Assembly (NCBI GenBank): GCA_018401875.1 | Contig: JAGYJZ010000001.1 | Coordinates: 186,001 to 250,000 of the forward strand | Source: Salibacteraceae bacterium | GTDB taxonomy: Bacteria; Bacteroidota; Bacteroidia; Flavobacteriales_G; Salibacteraceae | Direction: 5' to 3' | DNA: 64,000 nucleotides | Part shown: positions 36,279 to 45,726 of the stretch, piece by piece | Position numbering within the stretch: position 1 is the first letter of the stretch | Layout: every line of letters begins with the position of its first letter | Program-made: the position numbers and the translations under genes | The notes under the pieces: generated by a model | Database searches by the model: none | What the model saw: only the letters and a program-made list of their open reading frames with translations | Told to the model about the DNA's origin: nothing

Positions 36279-38987
36279 GTGAATATCTTCCACCGTAAAA
36301 ATCTAAATATCATAGCGTTAATCGTGTTGCTCTGTTCTTTTTTCGCGGTCAGTGTGTTCGCTCAAAAGGAAGTTTCTCGCCCGCAAGGCAAGGTGTTCTC
36401 ATCAGAATTGATGAAGGATTTTAGCGATGACTTCGAAGTATTCAACGCGGGTGCAGGCATCAATTCTGCATTTAATGAATACAACCCGGTGCTCAGTCAT
36501 GACGGTAAATACATGCTCTATACTTCTCGCTCTGACTCCACCACAGGCGAGAAACTCGACCCTGAAGATGGTCAATACAGAGAAGATATCAACTTGGCCA
36601 AGTCCATCGGGGGAAGATTCGAACAGGCTGGAATTAGCGGTGATCCTTTAGAAGCGTTTACGAATGCGGTGAATACAAGCAAGCACGAAGCACCTGTTTA
36701 CATTTCTGAAAACGAAGAAACCATCATTCTCTTTAAAGATAACGACCTGTGGTTTTCAACTAAGGTTGGGAATGAGTACAGCGCGCCAACAAAATACCCC
36801 AAAAGCATCAATTTTAAATACTACCATCGCCAAGCATCCCTCACTGCCGATGAAAAAACGATGTACTTTACCGCTGAGGTGTTGGATAAAAAGTTGAATA
36901 AATTCCACTTTGATATTTACAAAACCCAGCTCAACGATGATGGCCAATGGTCAAAACCCGAGCCTTTGCCTGCGGCAGTAAATACCTTGTTCAATGAAGA
37001 CAGCCCCGAAGTTTCGGCCGATGGAAAAACGTTATTCTTCAGCAGCGATCGCACAGACGGCTATGGAGGATATGATATTTATTACTTCAAAGTGAATGGT
37101 GCCGATGATGTAATTTATCGGCTTGATCAACCCATAAATTCTCCTGCCAACGACATCTATTTTAAAATGTTGGCCGATAGTTCAGCCGCATTTCTTTCTT
37201 CAAACCGACTCAAAGGCTACGGTGGAATGGACATTTACAAGGTGGCGTTTTATGAGCGTTCGCGCAAAGGCTGCGCTTCTCCAAGTGACGAGTTGGTGAT
37301 CAATGGCGCTGATTCTGTGTTGCTGAATTCAAGGTTGATATTGACTTCAGATGGTTCTTCACTGAATAACCAGCAACCGCGAAAAATTTACTGGACCATC
37401 AACAACGAAGTGCTGAGCACCGGCCGTAGATTAGAAAAATTGGTTGATGAAGTAGGAGAGCTGAATATAATCATGCACGTTTCTGCGTTGGACTCGGTAA
37501 ACCAGTCTTTTAGTTCATCGTGCGCTCAAAAGAATATTCAAGTTTTGCCTGATTCACTTTTTAGTCGAGATGAAGCGTTGCAAGAAGGATTGTTTGCATT
37601 GCGCGATGGCGCTACCGAGAATGAAACGCTGCTGAAGCTGCCTGCTTCAGATTCTTCACTTGAATTGACGAATGACGTGGTGACCACCTACACCAACACG
37701 CCCGTATACATCAATGCACTCGACAACGATTCAGCGGTGAATAAGGGAAGTGTTGCATTGACAGCAATCTCAAGACCAGGACAAGGCTCTTCAGTGATTG
37801 AAAACAAAGCGTGAGGAGTGATTTTGTATTACCCAACCACAGACTTTATCGGCTCGGATGCGTTTTCATATACCGCGATGAATGAAACTGGAACATTGGG
37901 GAAGGCATGGATAGGAGTGCGGGTGTTAGACAAGCAACCATTTGTTTATGCAAAGATTGTGAGGGAAGACACAGCCTACACGCTTGTGGATAAGGCCGTG
38001 TCTATTCGGGTTTTTGAAAACGACATTATGAAGGAAGGTGTGCGCTACAAAATTTCGGAAACTACACCACCGCAAAACGGTGAAATCAAAGGAATCGATT
38101 TGAATGGAGGTGTTTTTATTTACCAACCAAAACCCAATTTCATAGGTCAAGATGTGTTTACATATGCCGTTGATGACCCGAAGGATGGCAGGCAGCGAAC
38201 TTTTGTGCGTGTAAATGTTGGTTTGGATTCTCTGGAAAACATCGCGCGCACATCACCCGACTTTGCATCCACGTTTCAGAGCAATATGGTTTCATTTAAT
38301 GTATTGCTAAACGATGACTTTAGTGCAGAAGAGCGGCCTCGAATTGTATCCATCTCAAAGACAGCAATGGGTGCTACGCAGATTTATGACGCTCAGCGCG
38401 GAACAATTGTATACGCTCCGCTGACTTCGTTTATAGGGTTCGATAATTTCACTTACACGGTAGAATTGGCAGATGGCAGCAGGCACGTGGAGGCTGTGAG
38501 CATTTCGGTGTTGGAAGAAGAAATCTTAGCATCAGCTGAAACCGATGAACCAAAGGAGGAAACTGAGATTTTAGATATTACTTTGGTGGATAAAGAGAGA
38601 ATAAATTCGGACAAACGTCCAACATTGGAGTTGAAGTCTATTTATTTTGACTTTGACAAAACCTACATCCGCTCAGACGCACGCAAGTTAATGGCCGAGA
38701 ATATTCAAGTGTTAAAGGACAATCCATTGGCTGTGATTCAGATTGTGAGTCATTGCGACTCGCGCGGTTCTAAGGCTTATAACATGTTGCTCTCAGCGCG
38801 CAGGGCAAAATCAACTGTGGCTTATTTGACCGCCCGTGGCATTGACGAAGACCGAATTGTTGCAGCTGTTGGCGTTGGGGAAAATAAGTTAGTCAATGAT
38901 TGTGGCGATGGCGTTCCTTGTCCAAATTTCGATCATCAGAAGAACAGAAGATCTGACTTTATGGTGGTTGGTACTTTAAAGAAGTAA
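36279..38987 (+). pseudogene. PD40/Ig-like/OmpA-family envelope protein gene interrupted by one TGA
   Basis: The two parts (36279-37814 and 37815-38987) are in the same frame with only a TGA at 37812-37814 between them. Read through, the protein has about 902 residues. It has a signal peptide (LNIIALIVLLCSFFAVSVFAQ, GTG start at 36279) and PD40/WD40-like beta-propeller blades (YNPVLSHDGKYMLYTS, DEKTMYFTAE, PEVSADGKTLFFSSDR). Next come cadherin/Ig-like modules of the YYPTTDFIGSDAFSYT type and a C-terminal OmpA peptidoglycan-binding domain (IYFDFDKTYIRSDA, SHCDSRGSKAYNMLLSARRA). PorE-type proteins of type IX secretion share the propeller/OmpA plan. The stop falls in the loop before a conserved Ig strand (SVIENKA-stop-GVILYY). 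A single-base change or sequencing error is likely. Confidence 0.8.
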
Positions 38988-38990
38988 CAA

Positions 38991-39332
38991 TTAACCGCCA
39001 ACGCGTTTGGTCTTGTATCCTTGAGCCTTAAGAAACGACTCAACTTTATCTCGTTGATCGCCTTGAATGATGATTTCGCCCTCCTTTGCTGATCCTCCTG
39101 TGCCGCAATGGGCTTTGAGCTTTTTGCCGAGTTCACTAAGGTCATCGGCTGTTCCAACAAAATTTCGAACGATGATCACCGCTTTTCCACCGCGGCCTTT
39201 TGTTTCGCGGTGCAGCTCGAGCAGTTGTTTGCTAATATCTAACGTTGTTTCTTCAGCGTCATCATCATCGTAGGAAAACGAAGGATTGGTTGAATATATA
39301 AATCCTCCTTTATTATGCTTGTTTTTTGACAT
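38991..39332 (-). CDS. SUI1/eIF1-like translation factor
   Basis: A 113-residue protein of the YciH/SUI1 family, related to eukaryotic eIF1 and involved in start-site fidelity or stress-linked translation in bacteria. The N-terminal 35 residues are acidic and variable. The SUI1 core follows: GRGGKAVIIVRNFVG, LSELGKKLKAHCGTGGSAKEGEIIIQGDQR and KVESFLKAQGY. It converges on the PD40-OmpA gene, 3 bp apart, and starts 1 bp after the lipid kinase stop, so it is probably in one transcript with it. Confidence 0.9.
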   Translation of the reverse strand: MSKNKHNKGGFIYSTNPSFSYDDDDAEETTLDISKQLLELHRETKGRGGKAVIIVRNFVGTADDLSELGKKLKAHCGTGGSAKEGEIIIQGDQRDKVESFLKAQGYKTKRVGG

Positions 39333-39333
39333 G

Positions 39334-40236
39334 TCAAGGGGTTAAAACTTTGAGCGATTGAGGGTTGACTTCAATAATAAGTTTTTTACGCACTCCGAGT
39401 GCTTCTCCATCAATTTGGAGTTCTGCTCCGTCATGATTTTCAATCTCGATGCGTTTGGCTTTGAGCACATCAACCCATTTACTCCTGTGAATCGACTTTA
39501 AGAAAAGCCTTGATGCAACTGGCATCAGCATGGCGGGTGGCATGGCTTTTACTGCAATCAATTCGATGAGTCCATCGTCATCTTTCGCTTGTGGATTGAT
39601 AAACGCGTTGTTTCCAAATTGGCTGGTATTAGCGGCCACGATAGAATACGCAGAGATGGTGTGTTTGTCATCATCCACTTTAATGGTAAACGAAGTGGGT
39701 TTGTAGTTGGTAAACGCATCGATGCTCAATTTTACGTAATTGCTAAATCCGCGTTCGGTTGTCTCTGCAAATAATTTGGCTACTTGGGCGTCTATTCCGA
39801 TGCCCGAAAAACCAATGGCTATTTCTTCGTTCACCTTAAAGGTATCGATGATCCTCATTTTTCCTTTGAGCATTTGATCAATGGCTTTGGGTATCTGATT
39901 TGCGATTCCCAAATGCCTCGAAATACCGTTTCCAGAGCCGGTTGGAATAATTCCTAACGCTACAGCTGTGCCAATAAGTTCAGCGGCAATTTCGTGCACG
40001 CTTCCGTCACCACCAACAGCTATCACTGCAGCATAACCTCGCGATTGTGCGCTGCGTGCCAATTCTAGCGAATGTTCAGGACTTTTACTTTCGATCACGC
40101 CAATGCGTTCATCATTGTCGAATTTTTCGATCGATTTCCGAAATGTATTTACTGCGCCAGTGCCTGAATTCGGGTTTACAACGAATAAAAAAGGGCCCTG
40201 AAGCGGGCCCAAATTATGTTTATTCTTAGTGTCCAT
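39334..40236 (-). CDS. Diacylglycerol/lipid kinase family protein (YegS-like)
   Basis: A 300-residue ATP-dependent lipid kinase of the DAGK catalytic family. FVVNPNSGTG is the nucleotide-contacting motif 1, GGDGSVHEIA the conserved GGDGT-type motif and IPTGSGNGISRHLG the third block. FSGIGIDAQVA and LQIDGEAL in the C-terminal domain also fit. The usual substrate is diacylglycerol or phosphatidylglycerol. The start ATG overlaps the upstream EGF-lipoprotein stop (TAATG). A strong GC-rich hairpin with a U-run falls within codons 9-17, see separate entry. Confidence 0.9.
   Translation of the reverse strand: MDTKNKHNLGPLQGPFLFVVNPNSGTGAVNTFRKSIEKFDNDERIGVIESKSPEHSLELARSAQSRGYAAVIAVGGDGSVHEIAAELIGTAVALGIIPTGSGNGISRHLGIANQIPKAIDQMLKGKMRIIDTFKVNEEIAIGFSGIGIDAQVAKLFAETTERGFSNYVKLSIDAFTNYKPTSFTIKVDDDKHTISAYSIVAANTSQFGNNAFINPQAKDDDGLIELIAVKAMPPAMLMPVASRLFLKSIHRSKWVDVLKAKRIEIENHDGAELQIDGEALGVRKKLIIEVNPQSLKVLTP
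40187..40210 (-). terminator. Hairpin with U-run inside the start of the lipid kinase gene
   Basis: On the minus strand GGGCCC-GCTTCA-GGGCCC is followed at once by TTTTTT (40192-40187), the standard form of an intrinsic terminator. It lies 26-49 bp inside the kinase coding frame and just after the EGF-lipoprotein stop. It could reduce read-through from the lipoprotein gene into the kinase and SUI1 genes. Confidence 0.6.
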
Positions 40237-40889
40237 TATTCAATGAGTGTACCATCAAGGTCGCAGGTATATTCTTTATTGCCGTTCACCACGCGGTAGT
40301 TAATGGATATGGTAATGTTATTTGTATCAGTGAGATTCAACAATCCCGTACCATTAATCGTTTTTTGATTGTCGTCTGGCGATTGTCCGAAAATATTGAA
40401 CTGCATTGAGTTTGCATTGGCGGCAGCCTCTATTTTTGAGAAAAAGCCATTAATTGGAAAGTTACTGTAGCTGAATAAATTAGATATCGTGATTTTACTC
40501 GCGTCAAACACATCACGCTGAATTTCGATTTCTTTTCCTGCTATGGTGTCCAGCGGATCGCATCTTTCCGTGGAGACGCGGTATTTTCCTAAAAATTTCA
40601 CCCGTGATTCTATCACGCACAATTCACCTTCATAGCCTGTTTGACAGATGCAAAGTCCGTCTTCACAATCACCAAACACACACTCTACATCATTCAATTC
40701 GCAGAGGTCGAGGCTGTCACAAAAAGTGCCCGAATATCCTTTTAGGCAATCACACTCTCCATCATTGCATGTTCCACCATTATGGCATTCGATCTTTTCT
40801 CTGCCCATGAATCCGAAACAATCTCCGCATGAAACGGAAGCTATGCTCAAAAAGGCAATAACAAGGGAAAATAGAAGCGATCTTATCAT
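40236..40889 (-). CDS. EGF-like repeat lipoprotein (paralogue 1)
   Basis: A 217-residue lipoprotein (lipobox ASVSC, Cys21) with two EGF-like modules: CHNGGTCNDGECDCLKGYSG and CEDGLCICQTGYEGELC, each with the six-cysteine spacing. Then VESRVKFLGKYRVS leads into a beta-rich domain of about 110 residues ending in a cysteine-containing strand (YTCDLDGTLIE). Likely surface or periplasmic; EGF modules usually mediate protein binding. It shares the same plan with two further genes nearby. Its stop overlaps the lipid kinase start. Confidence 0.85.
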   Translation of the reverse strand: MIRSLLFSLVIAFLSIASVSCGDCFGFMGREKIECHNGGTCNDGECDCLKGYSGTFCDSLDLCELNDVECVFGDCEDGLCICQTGYEGELCVIESRVKFLGKYRVSTERCDPLDTIAGKEIEIQRDVFDASKITISNLFSYSNFPINGFFSKIEAAANANSMQFNIFGQSPDDNQKTINGTGLLNLTDTNNITISINYRVVNGNKEYTCDLDGTLIE

Positions 40890-41052
40890 AGGACATTTTT
40901 ATTTGAGGCGTAAATATATGAAAAAGGCATTCTCAGCTTTGAAGAATGATATTTTGAGCGCGAAAAACTGTTTTTTGACGAATAGACGAGCTTGTGGTGC
41001 TGCAAGTCTAGAATAATGATTTATTTTGCACCAAATTGAAAATCTATATAAA

Positions 41053-41409
41053 ATGAAAAAAGTTACAAGAACAGCAATGATGTTCATGTTCGTTGCGGCA
41101 GTATTAACTGCTTGTGGTGGAGGTGAGTCAACAGAAGGAACAGAAGAAGCTACACAAGTTGAAGCGGCTGTTGAAAATGCAAAGGAAGAAGCGGCTGAAG
41201 CCGCAGATGCAGCAGCAGAAGCTGCTGAAACTGCTGCTAAAGAAGCAGAAGCTACAGCAGAAGAAGTAGTAGAGGAAGTAGAGCAGAAGGCTTCAAAAAT
41301 GAGCGGTGAAGCATCTACTGAAGTTACAGAACAGAAAGCTTCAAAGATGTCTGGAGAGCAAACTACCGAAGCAACAGATAAGAAAGCTTCTAAGATGAGT
41401 GGTAAGTAA
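41053..41409 (+). CDS. Alanine/glutamate-rich lipoprotein with KASKMSG repeats
   Basis: A 118-residue lipoprotein (lipobox AVLTAC, Cys21, then GGG). The middle is a helical, A/E-rich stretch (about 40-90, VENAKEEAAEAADAAAEAAE type), probably a coiled coil. The C-terminus has three copies of KASKMSG spaced by 18-19 residues. The ATG at 41053 is preferred over upstream starts because it gives the signal peptide. Strong terminator just downstream. Function unknown; it may span the periplasm like small Lpp-type proteins (inference). Confidence 0.78.
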   Translation: MKKVTRTAMMFMFVAAVLTACGGGESTEGTEEATQVEAAVENAKEEAAEAADAAAEAAETAAKEAEATAEEVVEEVEQKASKMSGEASTEVTEQKASKMSGEQTTEATDKKASKMSGK

Positions 41410-41431
41410 TTCACAGTCTTTTAAAAAATAA

Positions 41432-41466
41432 AAAACCCACCTCATCGAGGTGGGTTTTTTATTTGA
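41432..41466 (+). terminator. Terminator after the A/E-rich lipoprotein
   Basis: Twelve-base arms AAAACCCACCTC (41432-41443) and GAGGTGGGTTTT (41447-41458) with a 3-nt loop and trailing Ts, 23 bp past the stop. Confidence 0.9.
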
Positions 41467-41496
41467 ATAAATTCTGATTTTACAAAGAATTTGGTC

Positions 41497-41536
41497 AATA
41501 AAAAAGCGGCTGATTGTGACCAGCCGCTTTTTTATT
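41497..41536 (-). terminator. Terminator downstream of EGF-lipoprotein paralogue 2
   Basis: Perfect 16-bp arms (AATAAAAAAGCGGCTG at 41497-41512, CAGCCGCTTTTTTATT at 41521-41536) with an 8-nt loop. A/T runs on both sides allow function in both directions. Confidence 0.92.
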
Positions 41537-41550
41537 GGATAAAACGTTTT

Positions 41551-42123
41551 TTAGTTCTTAGTCCAAGTAGAGTTGCAATTATCTACTCCGTTTCCTGGAT
41601 CTGTAACACTGTAAGTCAATGTAATAGTTCCGTTAGCGTATGAACCGTTTCCAGAAACCAAAAAACCGTCATTGTCTGGATCTTGGCTTGGAATAGTGAT
41701 GTTATCACCATCAATAGTAGCTGTTACTTGATTAGTGAAAACTCCCCAGAAATTTGAAATAAGGATTCTATCAGCTGAGTTGCTTGATTTGCTAACAGTC
41801 ACTGAGAAATTAGAAGCTCCTGAACTTGAACAAGCATCAGATACTGAATAAGAAGCAATCATGTCTTCTCTAGACTCAACGCTACAAGCGTCTCCTTCGT
41901 AACCAGCGTCACAACCGCAAGCGCCATCTGCATAAGTACCATTGATGCACTCAGTTTCACACGTTTCGCCATAGAAGTTCGCAGGACAGTCGCAAGCGCC
42001 TGTTTCTTCATTACAAGTACCAGCGTTTTCACACACAACATCTTTACACTCATCTGTACATGAAGAGAATATCAAAGCAGCTGCTCCAATAAGAGCAACA
42101 AAAAGTAAATTAATTTTTTTCAT
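41551..42123 (-). CDS. EGF-like repeat lipoprotein (paralogue 2)
   Basis: A 190-residue lipoprotein (lipobox IFSSC, Cys22). The mature N-terminus reads CTDECKDVVCENAGTC and gives an EGF module (ETGACDCPANFYGETC) and a second shorter cysteine-rich module (CGCDAGYEGDACSVESR). The remaining 105 residues form a beta domain (DRILISNFWGVFTNQVTATI, NITIPSQDPDNDGF, ITLTYSVTD) like that of its two paralogues. Signal and cysteine pattern point to export and disulfide formation. Own terminator downstream. Confidence 0.86.
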   Translation of the reverse strand: MKKINLLFVALIGAAALIFSSCTDECKDVVCENAGTCNEETGACDCPANFYGETCETECINGTYADGACGCDAGYEGDACSVESREDMIASYSVSDACSSSGASNFSVTVSKSSNSADRILISNFWGVFTNQVTATIDGDNITIPSQDPDNDGFLVSGNGSYANGTITLTYSVTDPGNGVDNCNSTWTKN

Positions 42124-42245
42124 AATTGATTTTGATTAGAGTTCCAAATTTAAACGAAAACTTTATCACAATACAAAACGGATTTGTTTAATTGTAAGTA
42201 AACAAATGTTGAATCACGAAATTTAGTTTAGGCGCGACTAGTTAT

Positions 42246-42278
42246 AAAAAAAAGCCGATGCACGAATGCAACGGCTTT
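42246..42278 (-). terminator. Terminator downstream of EGF-lipoprotein paralogue 3
   Basis: Arms AAAGCCG (42251-42257) and CGGCTTT (42272-42278) with a U-run on the minus strand from the A-run at 42246-42253. It sits 20 bp after the stop. Confidence 0.75.
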
Positions 42279-42298
42279 CGAAAATAATCAAGTGCTAT

Positions 42299-43000
42299 TT
42301 ATTGCTTCACGTAAGTGATGGTGCAGGTTGTAGCGTTGCCGCTAAACTTCCTGATGATTTCCACTGTGAATGAATTTCCACTCATTGTAGCTGGCTCAGC
42401 CGACTCAACAGAAAACAAAGTATTGTTTGCATCGCGCACATTTTGCTTTGGAATGGTGAGCGTATTGCCATCAATCAAGCCATAAGCTTTGGTGTCGCCC
42501 GCAGTTGTTAGTCCTGTTATGCCCACATAATTTACCGCAATGGTCAAACTATCAGGATCAGGATGGTCCAGTGCAGAAATGGTTTCAGTGGATGTGGCTG
42601 TTGGATTACAATCAGTATTTGATTGTGAGTAAGTGCCAATCCATGCATCCCGTGATTCAACAGTGCATCCATCGCCTTCCCAACCCGGCCAGCAATTGCA
42701 TGTGCTGTTGGAAGAAGAAAATGAGCCTTTTTCGCAATAGGTTTGGCAGTTTTCACCTCGGTAGAAAGGCTCACAATCGCACTCACCATCCACACAAACT
42801 CCGTCATTAAGGCAAATTACATTTTGGGTGATGCACAGGTCTTCAACGTCACAGCTCGCGCCAGAAAAGCCATTCGGACATTCGCATGCGCCATCTTCAC
42901 AGATACCACCATTGTTGCACACCACATCCTTGCAGTCGTTGCAACTGCTTAAGGTTAGTGTGAAGAAGGCAAAAGAAAGTAGAAAGAAAACGTTTTTCAT
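42299..43000 (-). CDS. EGF-like repeat lipoprotein (paralogue 3)
   Basis: A 233-residue lipoprotein (lipobox TLSSC, Cys20). It has three cysteine-rich modules: CKDVVCNNGGICEDGACECP, LCITQNVICLNDGVCVDGEC and CNCWPGWEGDGCTVESR. A beta domain follows that again contains an IPKQ/IPSQ-like block (NTLTIPKQNVRDANN) and ends in a short strand with cysteine (TTCTITYVKQ). The C-x-V-E-S-R hinge is shared by all three paralogues. Unknown ligand; exported. Confidence 0.86.
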   Translation of the reverse strand: MKNVFFLLSFAFFTLTLSSCNDCKDVVCNNGGICEDGACECPNGFSGASCDVEDLCITQNVICLNDGVCVDGECDCEPFYRGENCQTYCEKGSFSSSNSTCNCWPGWEGDGCTVESRDAWIGTYSQSNTDCNPTATSTETISALDHPDPDSLTIAVNYVGITGLTTAGDTKAYGLIDGNTLTIPKQNVRDANNTLFSVESAEPATMSGNSFTVEIIRKFSGNATTCTITYVKQ

Positions 43001-43140
43001 ATTTATAAAAGTTTAAGGTTTGTAGATTGACGACAATGTATCTATAAGACAGTCTTGCTGATGTCGGATTTACGACCAAAGACTTGTTTTATTAGACGAA
43101 GACCACAGTACAGTAGTTTTTAGAATTTGATTTTCACCGA

Positions 43141-45117
43141 ATGAATTTTGATAGAACGAGTTATTCAGACGATAACCTAAAAGGCATTTACAAACGGCTT
43201 CTGCTTCCGCGAATGATCGAAGAGAAAATGCTGATTTACTTGAGGCAAGGAAAAATCTCGAAGTGGTTTTCAGGTTTCGGTCAAGAAGCAGTGAGTGTTG
43301 GTTGCGCGATGGCCATGGATGATGATGAATACATCCTTACCATGCATCGCAATTTGGGAGTGTTTACCACGCGTAATGTTCCCCTCGAACGACTGTTTGC
43401 TCAGTTTCAGGGCAAGGCAGAAGGGTTTACAAAAGGCCGCGATCGTTCGTTTCACTTTGGCTCGAAGGAGCATCACATTGTTGGAATGATCTCTCATCTG
43501 GGCCCGCAATTGGGCATTGCAGACGGCATCGCACTTTCGCAACTGCTCGATCAATCAGGGAAATCAACCCTCGTTTTTTCAGGTGACGGTGGCGCCAGTG
43601 AAGGCGACTTTCACGAAGCACTTAACGTAGCAGCAGTTTGGGATCTGCCAGTCATTTTTGTGGTTGAAAACAACCAATGGGGTTTGAGCACACCGAGTTC
43701 TGAGCAATTCAAATGCAAACAATTCATCGATAAAGGCATAGGCTATGGAATGCAGGCTGAGCAGGTAAATGGAAACAATATTTTGGAAGTGCTGAGCACA
43801 GTTGCTGCCCTAAAGCAGTCCATCAAAGAGAATCCACGTCCGATATTACTCGAGTGTGTGACATTTCGAATGCGCGGACACGAAGAGGCGAGTGGAACGA
43901 AGTATTACCCTGAAGGTTTGCAGGACCAATGGGCAGAGCAAGATCCTGTAGATAATTTTGAGCAGTTCTTGATCGAAGCAGGACTGCTGACGCATGAAGC
44001 AGTTTCGGCCATGAAAGACGAAATGAAATTGGCGATTTCAAATGCATTTGACGAAGCGCTTTCGTATGAAGCAATTCAAACATTAGCAGAGGAGGAGTTG
44101 AGTGATTTGTATGCGCCATCGGTTCAGCCGATTACCAAAGCGACTGGTGGATCAAAGGAAATGCGTTTTGTTGACGCCATTGCCAATGGCTTAGATCAGG
44201 CGATGGAGAAACATCCGAACCTCGTTTTGATGGGACAAGACATTGCTGATTATGGCGGAGTGTTTAAAGTTACCGATGGTCTGGCCGCAAAATATTCGAA
44301 GCATCGCGTGCGAAATACACCGTTGTGTGAATCTGCCATTCTGGGTGCTGGATTAGGATTGAGCATTACAGGCAGAAAGGCGATGGTTGAGATGCAGTTT
44401 TCAGACTTCGTAACCTGCGGATTCAATCAAATCGTCAATAACTTGGCGAAGATTCATTGGCGTTGGGGCCAAAATGCTGACGTGGTGGTGCGCATGCCAA
44501 CAGGTGCTGGAGTTGGCGCTGGACCGTTTCATTCACAATCTACTGAAGCATGGTTTTTTCACACGCCAGGATTGAAGATTTTGTATCCATCAACGCCCGA
44601 AGATGCCAAAGGACTGCTGCTTGCCGCCTTTGAAGACCCAAATCCTGTCATGTTCTTTGAACATAAATACTTGTATCGAAGCTTGACCGGCCAAGTGCCA
44701 GATGGATATTACACGACCGAAATTGGAAAGGCGCGGCAAGTATCCACCGGACACGATATTTCGGTCATTACGTATGGACTTGGCGTGCAATGGGCAGAGC
44801 AATCCGCAAAACAATTTCCTTCAGTATCGTTTGATATTGTTGATTTAAGAAGCTTGGCGCCACTTGATTTTGAAGCGATTAAGGAGTCAGTTTCGCGTAC
44901 AGGAAAAGTGATTGTTTTACATGAAGATTCACTGACAGGCGGTATTGGCGGTGAGATCAGCGCGCGCATTGGCGAGGAGTTGTTTCACCTGCTTGACGCG
45001 CCCGTGTTGCGATGCGCCAGTTTAGACACGCCTGTGCCTTTTGCTTCTCAGCTCGAAAAGCAGTTTTTAGCCAATGAAAAGCTCGATGGCATGATCCAAA
45101 CGCTGATAGATTATTAA
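43141..45117 (+). CDS. Fused E1 alpha-beta subunit of branched-chain 2-oxo acid dehydrogenase
   Basis: A thiamin-diphosphate enzyme of 658 residues in which the alpha (about 1-330) and beta (about 345-658) subunits of an oxo-acid dehydrogenase E1 are joined. The alpha part has the ThDP motif GDGGASEGDFHEALN (about residue 148) through VVENNQWG. The beta part has MGQDIADYGGVFKVTDGL, CESAILGAGLGL, MPTGAGVGAGPFHSQS and HEDSLTGGIG. It decarboxylates branched-chain or related 2-oxo acids and passes the acyl group to E2 lipoamide. Fused E1 is common in Bacteroidota. E2 and E3 are not adjacent here. The exact substrate could also be acetoin or pyruvate. Confidence 0.92.
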   Translation: MNFDRTSYSDDNLKGIYKRLLLPRMIEEKMLIYLRQGKISKWFSGFGQEAVSVGCAMAMDDDEYILTMHRNLGVFTTRNVPLERLFAQFQGKAEGFTKGRDRSFHFGSKEHHIVGMISHLGPQLGIADGIALSQLLDQSGKSTLVFSGDGGASEGDFHEALNVAAVWDLPVIFVVENNQWGLSTPSSEQFKCKQFIDKGIGYGMQAEQVNGNNILEVLSTVAALKQSIKENPRPILLECVTFRMRGHEEASGTKYYPEGLQDQWAEQDPVDNFEQFLIEAGLLTHEAVSAMKDEMKLAISNAFDEALSYEAIQTLAEEELSDLYAPSVQPITKATGGSKEMRFVDAIANGLDQAMEKHPNLVLMGQDIADYGGVFKVTDGLAAKYSKHRVRNTPLCESAILGAGLGLSITGRKAMVEMQFSDFVTCGFNQIVNNLAKIHWRWGQNADVVVRMPTGAGVGAGPFHSQSTEAWFFHTPGLKILYPSTPEDAKGLLLAAFEDPNPVMFFEHKYLYRSLTGQVPDGYYTTEIGKARQVSTGHDISVITYGLGVQWAEQSAKQFPSVSFDIVDLRSLAPLDFEAIKESVSRTGKVIVLHEDSLTGGIGGEISARIGEELFHLLDAPVLRCASLDTPVPFASQLEKQFLANEKLDGMIQTLIDY

Positions 45118-45144
45118 TTTTGAACACTTAAATACATTGAAGAA

Positions 45145-45708
45145 ATGAAAAAATTACTATTTGTCCCTGCTATTGTTTTGGCTTTCGCAGCTTGTCAAAA
45201 CACACCTGAAAAAGCAGAAACCGTGCAAGAAGAATTTGTTGAAACGGTAGAATCGAAGTTGGCTTTTTTTGGAAGTGAGATTACAGAGGCAGATGCCATA
45301 GAAGTTGCCGCTATAGAAGAGCGTTTGGGCGATGAAGATTCACTCAATGTGAAACTCAGAGGTCGTATAGAAAAAGTGTGTCAAGTAAAGGGCTGCTGGA
45401 TGACAATGGCTTATGGAGAAGGTGGAAGCATGCGCGTTTCATTCAGAGACTATGGTTTCTTTGTTCCGAAGGATGTGGATGGAAAAGAGGCCGTGATTGA
45501 AGGAACGGTGTATATGGAAACCACAAGTGTGGATGACTTGCGCCATTTTGCAGAAGACGAAGGCCTTTCTGAAGAAGAGATTGCCGCCATTACCGAGCCA
45601 GAAACCAGCCTGACGTTTGTTGCAGATGGTGTGATCATCAGAGACTATACCGTTGAACCAGGATCAGCGAAAGCGGAAGAACAAAACTTAGAAGAGGCAG
45701 CGCACTAA
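45145..45708 (+). CDS. DUF4920 lipoprotein
   Basis: A 187-residue lipoprotein (lipobox FAAC, Cys17). The DUF4920 core contains SLNVKLRGRIEKVCQVKGCW and MRVSFRDYGFFVPKD, with a C-x4-C pair that may bind metal or haem or form a disulfide. VIEGTVYMETTSVDDLRHFAED follows. The acidic N-terminal linker (PEKAETVQEEFVETVES) is typical. Function is unknown. It starts 28 bp after the E1 stop on the same strand and ends before a clear terminator. Confidence 0.84.
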   Translation: MKKLLFVPAIVLAFAACQNTPEKAETVQEEFVETVESKLAFFGSEITEADAIEVAAIEERLGDEDSLNVKLRGRIEKVCQVKGCWMTMAYGEGGSMRVSFRDYGFFVPKDVDGKEAVIEGTVYMETTSVDDLRHFAEDEGLSEEEIAAITEPETSLTFVADGVIIRDYTVEPGSAKAEEQNLEEAAH

Positions 45709-45726
45709 GCGAAGCACTATAAATGA

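Noticed and set aside
37812-37814. Selenocysteine at the TGA in the PD40-OmpA gene
   Set aside because: The position is a loop before an Ig strand, not a redox site, and no SECIS-like stem was evident after it.
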